Under the pieces are notes generated by a model. The model saw only the letters and a list, made by a program, of their open reading frames with translations, was not told the origin of the DNA and did no database searches. Made by a program: the position numbers and the translations under genes. This document shows positions 26,962 through 34,088 of a stretch of DNA of 64,000 bases, piece after piece. Each line of letters begins with the position of its first letter. Position 1 is the stretch's first letter. The DNA is taken from contig NZ_FOMT01000005.1 in the NCBI RefSeq assembly GCF_900112695.1, positions 503,957 through 567,956 of the forward strand, in the 5' to 3' direction. Origin of the DNA: Paenibacillus catalpae (GTDB lineage: Bacteria > Bacillota > Bacilli > Paenibacillales > Paenibacillaceae).

Positions 26962-26996
26962 ACAGTCCCCATTTGAACCATCACAATGGGGACTGT
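26962..26996 (+). promoter_or_regulatory. Intercistronic stem-loop after the binding-protein gene
   Basis: ACAGTCCCCATT and AATGGGGACTGT are a perfect 12-bp inverted repeat with an 11-base loop and no T run. It more likely stabilises the upstream message or lowers downstream expression than terminates fully. Confidence 0.65.
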
Positions 26997-27035
26997 TGCT
27001 AAAGTGTAATCTCTTGCCGCAGGAGGGGAGAAAAG

Positions 27036-29930
27036 TTGAGCAACAAAAAGCGCTACGGAATTGCCACACTGGTTCTACTTGTATTTTTTTTGTCCATATG
27101 GGCTTTCTACCCTTCGGGTCAGCCCAATAATGGACGCGCTCAGGCAATGGGCGGATTTCAGGCGGTTACAGACTCCGATGATAAAGGCGGCTATAACGAG
27201 TATTTGAAAAGCTACTCCGCCGATGACAGACCCTCACACGTCATCCGCATAGAAGGCGAAAGCTTCGCTGATACCGTTGGAGAAGGGTTTGAGGTGGCCG
27301 ATCATCCGGAGGGGCTGGACGGAAAAGCCGTCATGACGCCGGATGCCGGCTCGATCAGCTGGAATGTTCCCGTTGAGAAAGCTGGACTCTATAATCTCCG
27401 GATTCATTATTACCCGATTGAAGGCAAAAGTTCTGCTATTGAACGCAAGCTCTCTATCAATGGACAACAACCGTTTACGGGGGCTGAAGATCTGTTGTTT
27501 GACCGGCTATGGGGTAACCGCGATGCCGAGATTCATAGAGATGACCGTGGCAATGATCTTCGCCCGAGGCAGATCGAGAAGCCGGCTTGGCAGCTTAAAC
27601 CATTCATGGATAGTGAGGGCTATTATGAAGAGCCTTATTTGTTCCACTTTGACAAAGGGACACAGAAGCTTACGCTGACGGCTTCACGGGAGCCGATGGC
27701 TATCGATTATATTGAGCTTTATCAGGATCAGACCGTCAAGTCCTATGAGGATCTGAAAAAGGATTATGAAGCGGAAGGCTTAAAGCCCGCCAAGGATCAA
27801 TATATGATGATTCAGGCGGAGGACGCGGTTCTTAAATCGTCTCCGACACTATATCCATTGTCTGACAAATCAAGTCCTTCCGTTATTCCGTACGATGTGT
27901 CGAAAATCAGGATTAACGCAATCGGCGGCGTGAACTGGAAGCTGCCGGGGCAGTGGCTGGAGTGGGAAGTGGATGTACAAGAGGACGGATTATATCAAAT
28001 CGCATTAAAAAGAAAACAGGATCAGCTTCGCGGTGTATACAGCACGCGCAGTCTGATGATTGACGGGGAATATCCGTTTAAAGAAATGAAGCAGATTCCG
28101 TTTGATTTCGGTATGGACTGGAAGATGGACGTCATGGGCGGGGATGAGCCCTATTTATTCCATTTGACCAAAGGCAAGCATAAGCTCCGTCTGTCCGTAT
28201 CCTTGGGCGAGATCGCACCGCTGCTCCAGACGATTGAATCAAGCGTCCTGCAGCTTAACGAGATATACAGAAAGATTCTGATCATAACCTCCAATTCGCC
28301 TGATCCGTACCGTGATTACCAGCTGGAGAAGCGGATTCCGGAGATGACAGAGGTGTTCAAGACGCAGGCCGCTACGATAAAAAGCGTTGCCGATTATCTC
28401 GAACAATCGACAGGTGAGCAAAGCGATAAAGTAGCCGTTCTTCATACGATGGTGAATCAGCTTGAAGAAATGGCTGCAAAGCCTGAAACGGTTGCTAAAC
28501 GGCTGACCGCTTTCAAGACCAATGTCGGCGGACTAGGTACTTGGATACTGAACGTAAGAGTACAGCCGCTTACGCTGGACTATTTAATCGTATCTTCGCC
28601 TGAAGCCAAGCTTCCGCGGGCAAGCGCAACCTTATTTCAAAAGGTTAAGCATGAGCTTGGAGGACTGGTTGCGTCTTACACGGAGGACTACGACAGCATC
28701 GGCAATACAAAGCAAAGCGACAAGTCTATCACGGTATGGATTACGACCGGCCGGGATCAGGCACAAGTATTAAAGAGTCTGATCGACGAGAGCTTCACGC
28801 CGGAGTCGAATATATCCGTGAAGCTGAGGCTTGTTCCGGCTAATATTCTGCTTCCCGCGACGCTGGCTGATGAGGGGCCTGATGTTGCCATGCAGATTGG
28901 GGAAGATGTACCGGTCAACTATGCGATGCGGAAAGCGGCGGCGGATTTGTCCGCATTCCCTGACTTCAAGGAAGTTGCCTCCAGGTTCAACGAAAGCGCA
29001 TTGGTTCCTTATGAGTACAGCAATGGGGCGTATGCTTTACCGGAGCAGCAGACCTTCCCGATGCTGTTCTACCGGAAAGACGTTTTGGCGGAAATCGGAT
29101 TAACGCCGCCGACAACCTGGCAGGATGTGTACAACATGATCTCGGTGCTTCAGAAGCATAACATGGAGTTTTATCTGCCGATTGACACGGTAGCGAACAA
29201 TGCGAATCTCATTCCGAATGCTACGTTCTCGATGCTTCTCTATCAGAACGACGGAAAGTTCTATACGAACGATGACAAGAAGAGTGCACTCGATTCGGAT
29301 ATCTCGATGGAGGTCTTTAAGAAATGGACGCAGTTCTATACCAACTATAAGTTCCCGCTGATGGCGGATTTCCCGAACCGGTTCCGTACCGGAGAGATGC
29401 CGATCGGGATCGCGGATTATACGACTTATAACAACTTGACGGTAATGGCGCCCGAGATTAAGGGGTTATGGGACTTTACGATGGTGCCGGGGACGGAAAA
29501 GTCTGACGGCACGGTGAATCATGAAGTGGCCAGCCACACCACCGCGGTGATGATGCTGGAGAATGCCAAGGATAAGGATGCGTCATGGGAGTTCATGAAA
29601 TGGTGGACCAGCAAGGAGACGCAAATTGCTTATGGCCGCGAGATGGAAGGACTGCTCGGGGAGGCCGCTCGTTATCCGACGGCTAATATCGAAGCGCTTG
29701 AGGAGCTGCCTTGGCCGGTTAAGGATTATCAGAATCTTGAAAGCCAGTGGCAATGGGTAGAGGGGATCCCTCAGGTTCCAGGCGGATATTTCACGGGTCG
29801 CCATCTGGACAATGCCTTCCGCAAAGTCGTCAACGGCAATGAGAATCCTCGCGAGGCGTTATCGGATTATCTCTTGTATATCAATGACGAAATCGCGATT
29901 AAGCGAAAAGAATTTAAATTACCGAACTAG
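27036..29930 (+). CDS. Large anchored solute-binding protein fused to two CBM6/35-like modules
   Basis: This 964-residue protein combines an N-terminal membrane segment (8-25, no lipobox; an AQA site near 35 could allow cleavage), two carbohydrate-binding-like beta-sandwiches (about 70-235 and 255-395; shared patterns RIEGESFADT and IQAEDAVL, and AGLYNLRIHYYP and DGLYQIALKRK), a helical segment (about 395-500) and a C-terminal CUT1-type solute-binding fold (about 560-960, with LPEQQTFPMLFYRKDVL and the late WEFMKWWTSKETQ box). The start is TTG, with GGAGGGG upstream. It sits between a conventional binding lipoprotein and a permease pair. The fusion suggests a protein that holds polymeric or long-chain glycan and hands it to the transporter. 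Ligand and mechanism are inferred. Confidence 0.85.
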   Translation: MSNKKRYGIATLVLLVFFLSIWAFYPSGQPNNGRAQAMGGFQAVTDSDDKGGYNEYLKSYSADDRPSHVIRIEGESFADTVGEGFEVADHPEGLDGKAVMTPDAGSISWNVPVEKAGLYNLRIHYYPIEGKSSAIERKLSINGQQPFTGAEDLLFDRLWGNRDAEIHRDDRGNDLRPRQIEKPAWQLKPFMDSEGYYEEPYLFHFDKGTQKLTLTASREPMAIDYIELYQDQTVKSYEDLKKDYEAEGLKPAKDQYMMIQAEDAVLKSSPTLYPLSDKSSPSVIPYDVSKIRINAIGGVNWKLPGQWLEWEVDVQEDGLYQIALKRKQDQLRGVYSTRSLMIDGEYPFKEMKQIPFDFGMDWKMDVMGGDEPYLFHLTKGKHKLRLSVSLGEIAPLLQTIESSVLQLNEIYRKILIITSNSPDPYRDYQLEKRIPEMTEVFKTQAATIKSVADYLEQSTGEQSDKVAVLHTMVNQLEEMAAKPETVAKRLTAFKTNVGGLGTWILNVRVQPLTLDYLIVSSPEAKLPRASATLFQKVKHELGGLVASYTEDYDSIGNTKQSDKSITVWITTGRDQAQVLKSLIDESFTPESNISVKLRLVPANILLPATLADEGPDVAMQIGEDVPVNYAMRKAAADLSAFPDFKEVASRFNESALVPYEYSNGAYALPEQQTFPMLFYRKDVLAEIGLTPPTTWQDVYNMISVLQKHNMEFYLPIDTVANNANLIPNATFSMLLYQNDGKFYTNDDKKSALDSDISMEVFKKWTQFYTNYKFPLMADFPNRFRTGEMPIGIADYTTYNNLTVMAPEIKGLWDFTMVPGTEKSDGTVNHEVASHTTAVMMLENAKDKDASWEFMKWWTSKETQIAYGREMEGLLGEAARYPTANIEALEELPWPVKDYQNLESQWQWVEGIPQVPGGYFTGRHLDNAFRKVVNGNENPREALSDYLLYINDEIAIKRKEFKLPN

Positions 29931-29947
29931 CTTGGGGGTGATATCCG

Positions 29948-30922
29948 ATGCCTGAAACGAGTCAAACCGTATCCGTACCTGTGCCTGCACCCGATCTCAT
30001 CCGGCAACAGCCGGTCAAGGTATCCAGATTGGCGCAGACGTTTAAAGAGATAAAAAGAAACAAGCACTATTATATCTTGATGAGCCCGTACATGATTATT
30101 TTCACCCTGTTTACGATCATTCCGGTTGTATTCTCGATCTGTCTCAGCTTCTTCTATTTCAATATGCTGGAATTTCCAAGGTTCGTTGGATGGGATAATT
30201 ATTCCAGGCTGTTTCTTAATGATGATGTCTTTATGGTTGCTCTTCGAAATACATTCATGTTCGCCGTTATTACGGGACCAATCAGCTACTTAGCCTGCTT
30301 CCTGTTTGCCTGGATTATAAATGAGCTGTCTCCGAAGATCCGGGCTATTATGACTTTGATTTTTTATGCGCCATCGATTTCAGGGAATGTGTATTTTATA
30401 TGGCTGATCGTATTTTCCGGAGACAGGTATGGTTACTTGAATGGCTTCCTGATCAAATTTGGCTTTATTCTAGAGCCGATCCAATGGCTGACAAATGAGC
30501 AATATATTCTGACCATCGTTATTATCGTTCAGTTATGGCTGAGCCTCGGTACCAGCTTCCTTGCCTTTATCGCGGGGCTTCAGACCATTGATCGGTCCCT
30601 GGTAGAAGCCGGCACGGTAGACGGGATCCGCAACCGGTGGCAGGAGCTGTGGTTCATTACGCTTCCATCGATGAGGCCGCAGCTGTTATTCGGCGCAGTC
30701 CTTCAAATTACGGCGTCTTTCGCCGTTGCGGACGTTTCCATTGCCCTGGCGGGCTTCCCGAGCGTTAACTACGCGGCGCATACGATCGTCACGCATCTGA
30801 TGGATTATGGCACGATCCGCTTCGAGATGGGCTATGCATCCGCCATTGCTACCGTTCTATTCCTGATCATGGTGGGTGCCAACAAGCTGACCCAGAAGCT
30901 GCTTAGAAAGGTCGGTGAGTAA
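29948..30922 (+). CDS. MalF-type sugar ABC transporter permease
   Basis: This 324-residue permease has six predicted membrane helices after a Pro/Val-rich cytoplasmic start. The opening YYILMSPYMIIFTLFTIIP segment is typical of CUT1 MalF-type subunits, and the EAA loop reads VEAGTVDGIRNRW followed by TLPSM. It starts 17 bases after the fusion binding protein, with a GGGGGTG ribosome site, and its stop is two bases before the next permease start. It would form one of the two heterodimeric channels in this operon. The variant EAA loop (EAGTVDG rather than EAAxIDG) still keeps the key Gly. Confidence 0.92.
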   Translation: MPETSQTVSVPVPAPDLIRQQPVKVSRLAQTFKEIKRNKHYYILMSPYMIIFTLFTIIPVVFSICLSFFYFNMLEFPRFVGWDNYSRLFLNDDVFMVALRNTFMFAVITGPISYLACFLFAWIINELSPKIRAIMTLIFYAPSISGNVYFIWLIVFSGDRYGYLNGFLIKFGFILEPIQWLTNEQYILTIVIIVQLWLSLGTSFLAFIAGLQTIDRSLVEAGTVDGIRNRWQELWFITLPSMRPQLLFGAVLQITASFAVADVSIALAGFPSVNYAAHTIVTHLMDYGTIRFEMGYASAIATVLFLIMVGANKLTQKLLRKVGE

Positions 30923-30924
30923 CG

Positions 30925-31797
30925 TTGAACAGCTGGACAGCGGTTTTCCGAATTCAGAGAAAGCTTAACCGCTCCTTTACCGTCAGTTTTTTATTATTCC
31001 TGCTCCTTGCCGTATTCGGCTTGTTTATGGCCATACCGCTTATTTATGCGGTCAACAATGCGTTCAAACCGCTTGATGAGCTGTTTATCTTCCCGCCGCG
31101 AATTATGGTTAATAATCCGACGCTGGATAACTTCTTCGACTTGTTCGCGTTAATGGGCAATTCCTGGGTTCCGCTGTCGCGCTATGTTGCGAATACGCTT
31201 GTTATTACGCTAGTAGGAACGTTTGGGCATATCCTTCTCGCGTCGGCAGCAGCCTATCCGCTAGCGAAGCACAAATTTCCGGGTTCTCAGATTATTTTCT
31301 CGACAGTCGTTCTGTCGCTTATGTTTTCCGGTACGGTTACGGCCATCCCGAACTATATGATGATGTCATGGCTTGGCTGGATTAATACGCATTTATCGAT
31401 CATTATTCCATCTCTTGCTTTCCCGCTTGGACTATTCCTAATGAAGCAGTTCATGGAACAGATTCCGGACGCGTTGGTCGAAGCTGCCAAGATTGACGGA
31501 GCCAGCGAGTACCGGATCTATTGGCAAATCGTCATGCCGAACGTAAAGCCGGCCTGGCTCACCCTTATGATTCTGCAATTCCCTATGCTGTGGGGTTCTG
31601 ACGGAGGCAACTTTATATACAGCGAAAACCTGAAGACCCTCCACTATGCATTAGGGCAAATAGCGCTAGGGGGCATTGCCAGGGCTGGCGTTGGTGCGGC
31701 TGTTGCACTTATTCTGATGGTCGTTCCAATCACGCTCTTCATCCTATCCCAGAGCAGTGTCATCCAGACGATGGCAACTTCCGGGATGAAAGAGTAG
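30925..31797 (+). CDS. MalG-type sugar ABC transporter permease
   Basis: This 290-residue permease is the partner of the preceding one. It has six hydrophobic segments, a typical early PLIYAVNNAFKPLDELF section and a standard EAA loop (VEAAKIDGASEYRIYW, then VMPN). The start is TTG two bases after the upstream stop, implying coupled translation. Its family length and position support a MalG-like role. Together with the fusion protein at 27036 it makes a complete importer except for the ATPase. Confidence 0.92.
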   Translation: MNSWTAVFRIQRKLNRSFTVSFLLFLLLAVFGLFMAIPLIYAVNNAFKPLDELFIFPPRIMVNNPTLDNFFDLFALMGNSWVPLSRYVANTLVITLVGTFGHILLASAAAYPLAKHKFPGSQIIFSTVVLSLMFSGTVTAIPNYMMMSWLGWINTHLSIIIPSLAFPLGLFLMKQFMEQIPDALVEAAKIDGASEYRIYWQIVMPNVKPAWLTLMILQFPMLWGSDGGNFIYSENLKTLHYALGQIALGGIARAGVGAAVALILMVVPITLFILSQSSVIQTMATSGMKE

Positions 31798-31814
31798 AAG
31801 GGAGCCGAAGCAAG

Positions 31815-33278
31815 ATGCGGATACAGAAAAAAATATACCTCCTGCTTGCCTTAACCTTTTTATTAGGCATAAGCGCAGGAGGCACAAGGGTACAGGCTGC
31901 GGATGGCGCAGAATCCTATAACTATTCTTATTGGGGGTTAACGACCGCGGCTCCGGCAGCTTATCAGGCTAACGTTTTGTGGAACGGGGAAAGCATGGGG
32001 ACAGGAGCCTTTAAAGAGCCAAGCGACTTCCATGTGACCGAAGATCAGCAAATCTATGTTCTTGATTCGGGCAACAACCGGGTTGTCGTGCTGGATAACC
32101 AATTTCATCCGGTACAGACGATCAGCTCTTTTGTCCATAACGGGAAAGAGGAGACCTTCAATAACCCTCAAGGGCTGTTCGTAACGGGCAGCAAGCAGCT
32201 TGTCGTAGCGGACACCGGCAATAAACGGATTGTTCAACTGGATCGAAGCAACAATCTGCTGAAGATTATCGAAGCGCCAAAATCGGATATGCTGTCCGAG
32301 AAGTTTGATTTTCAGCCGGTACGGGTTGTTGTCGATAAGGCGCAGCGGATCTATGTCATGTCCTCGGGCGTATACGACGGATTTATGGAATTTAGCCCGG
32401 ACGGCACGTTTACCTCGTTTGTCGGCGCGAACCGGGTCAACTTTAATCCAACGGATTATTTATGGAAGATGCTGTCGACCAAGGCGCAGCGAAGTCAGAT
32501 GGTTATGTTTACGCCAACTGAATTTACGAATCTGGACATTAACCAGGAAGGCTTTATTTATGCCACGAACGGTCAGGACAGCGGGAATGTCAAAAAGCTG
32601 AATGCCCAAGGCAATGATATATTGCGGAGGGAAGGCTACTTTGCCCCCGAAGGCGACATTCGCTACATGAGCGCAACCGGACCATCCCGATTGATCGATA
32701 TTGATGTTGGCGACAGCGAGATTTACTCCATCCTAGACGGCAAGCGGGGCAGAATTTTCACTTACGACGGAGACGGCCACCTGCTGTATGTGTTCGGCGG
32801 GATGGGCAATCAACTGGGACAATTCAATACTCCGGTAGCCATTGAGCGGCTTGGCGATGAGTTCCTCGTCCTTGATAAAGCGCTTGGCGAGATTACCGTC
32901 TTCCAGACAACCGAATACGGCCGCACGCTAAATGAGGCTGTCAGAGCTTATTACAATGGGGACGAGGATAAAGCCTTTACGCTGTATCAAGAGACAATCA
33001 GCATGAACGCCAATCTGGAATTCGCCTATGCGGGAATTGGCAAAGCACTGCTTCGTCAAGGCGATTATCGCGAAGCCATGAAATATTTCAAGAAAAGCAT
33101 GGACCCAAAAGGGTATTCCAAGGCATTCCTGCTCTATCGGAAAGAAGTGCTTCGCGAGTACTTCCCGGGCATTATGACAGGTATTCTTTTACTCCTCGTT
33201 TGTTGGTTTGGAATAAGCAAATACCGGAAATGGAAAGGAGGGAAAAAGGTTGCCTTCATTAAACAGAGAGCTGTTTAA
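31815..33278 (+). CDS. Exported NHL-repeat/TPR protein with C-terminal membrane anchor
   Basis: This 487-residue protein starts with a signal peptide (to about residue 29, VQA site). It has an NHL-type beta-propeller (about 55-355, with repeated GNNRVVVLD, GNKRIVQLD, FNNPQGLFV and FNTPVAIERL motifs), a TPR-like helical pair (about 375-445, NGDEDKAFTLYQETI and QGDYREAMKYFKKSM) and one transmembrane helix near 452-472 with a basic cytoplasmic tail. It is therefore an extracellular scaffold held in the membrane at its C-terminus. Its 3' end overlaps the Yip1-like gene by 29 bases. It is not a known transporter subunit; binding of glycan or of partner proteins is a reasonable inference. Confidence 0.82.
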   Translation: MRIQKKIYLLLALTFLLGISAGGTRVQAADGAESYNYSYWGLTTAAPAAYQANVLWNGESMGTGAFKEPSDFHVTEDQQIYVLDSGNNRVVVLDNQFHPVQTISSFVHNGKEETFNNPQGLFVTGSKQLVVADTGNKRIVQLDRSNNLLKIIEAPKSDMLSEKFDFQPVRVVVDKAQRIYVMSSGVYDGFMEFSPDGTFTSFVGANRVNFNPTDYLWKMLSTKAQRSQMVMFTPTEFTNLDINQEGFIYATNGQDSGNVKKLNAQGNDILRREGYFAPEGDIRYMSATGPSRLIDIDVGDSEIYSILDGKRGRIFTYDGDGHLLYVFGGMGNQLGQFNTPVAIERLGDEFLVLDKALGEITVFQTTEYGRTLNEAVRAYYNGDEDKAFTLYQETISMNANLEFAYAGIGKALLRQGDYREAMKYFKKSMDPKGYSKAFLLYRKEVLREYFPGIMTGILLLLVCWFGISKYRKWKGGKKVAFIKQRAV

Positions 33279-33885
33279 ATATCCGTTATATCTAATTTTG
33301 CATCCCTTTAACGGCTTCTGGGAATTGAAATATGAACGCAGCCGGAAGCTGAACCTGATCATTTCCTTTGCGATATTGTTCCTGCTGATTGTCATGAAGA
33401 TTATGCAGACGCAGTACAGCGGATTTCTAGTCAACATTGTATATCCGGACAGTATAAACAGCCTGATGGAGAGCTTGTACGTGATTGTGCCCGTCTTGTT
33501 CTGGTGTATAGCCAATTGGTCGCTGACCACCTTGATGGACGGAGAAGGCAAATTTGTCGATATCTTTACCTCGACTTGCTTTGCCCTGGTACCGCTTCTG
33601 GTTATCCAACTTCCATGGATAGGCCTCAGTAACCTCATTTCGCTGCAAGAGGCAACCTTCTACCATTTCTTCAATAATGTGTCCGTGCTCTGGTGCGCCT
33701 ATCTTCTGTTTGTCGGCAATATGACGGTGCAGCAATATTCGCCGTCGAAGACAATCGGAACCATCATTCTCACCATTGCGGCAATGGCATTTATGGCATT
33801 TTTATGTTTATTGTTCTTTAGTTTAATTCAGCAGATGGTTGCATTTGTGCAAGTTATACACCAAGAAATCGTGCTCAGGCGCTAG
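33250..33885 (+). CDS. Yip1-family membrane protein
   Basis: This 211-residue integral membrane protein has about five hydrophobic helices, a short cytoplasmic N-terminus (YPLYLILHPFNGFWELKYE) and a conserved-looking LTTLMDGEGKFVDIFTST segment, matching bacterial Yip1-domain proteins. The start is TTG, with AAGGAGGG well placed; it lies inside the end of the NHL/TPR gene, so translation is coupled. No enzymatic motif is visible. The consistent placement between transporter genes points to a helper role in complex assembly, but this is inference. The unusual repeat array follows directly after its stop. Confidence 0.8.
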   Translation: MPSLNRELFKYPLYLILHPFNGFWELKYERSRKLNLIISFAILFLLIVMKIMQTQYSGFLVNIVYPDSINSLMESLYVIVPVLFWCIANWSLTTLMDGEGKFVDIFTSTCFALVPLLVIQLPWIGLSNLISLQEATFYHFFNNVSVLWCAYLLFVGNMTVQQYSPSKTIGTIILTIAAMAFMAFLCLLFFSLIQQMVAFVQVIHQEIVLRR

Positions 33886-33889
33886 CAGC

Positions 33890-34074
33890 GCTTTCGAAGC
33901 AAGAATTGCTTCACAATTCTTAAGTTGATGCTTTCGAAGCAAGAATTGCTTCACAATTCTTTTAGATTATGCTTACGAAGTATGAATCATCACAATGGCC
34001 TGAAGCTGGCCATTTGGGTGATCATTCATTTAAGGCATATGCTTTCGAAGCAAGAATTGCTTCACAATTCTTTT
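33890..34074. repeat. Array of three near-identical and one degenerate 32-bp repeat with hairpin potential
   Basis: Units begin at 33890, 33930, 33971 (degenerate) and 34041. The near-perfect copies share GCTTTCGAAGCAAGAATTG followed by CTTCACAATTCTT. Each can fold as GAAGCAA-GAA-TTGCTTC or, alternatively, AAGAATTG-CTTCA-CAATTCTT. Starts are 40 and 41 bases apart, and the last gap is widened to 70 by a separate long hairpin. The array fills the gap between the Yip1-like gene and the DUF5696 gene, and its last copy runs into the GAGGAGG ribosome site of that gene. Confidence 0.9.
33980..34031 (+). repeat. Long inverted repeat inside the repeat array
   Basis: The arm ATGAATCATCAC...ATGGCC pairs with GGCCAT...GTGATCATTCAT around a short TGAAGCT loop. 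This makes a stem of about 20 positions with few mismatches, embedded in the third, degenerate unit. Confidence 0.75.
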
Positions 34075-34088
34075 GAGGAGGCAAGAAG

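Noticed and set aside
33890..34074. CRISPR-like array
   Set aside because: Only three good copies; the gaps between them are short (about 8 bases) apart from the one holding the degenerate copy and the inserted hairpin. There are no spacer-length unique segments and no cas genes, so these are intergenic hairpin repeats.
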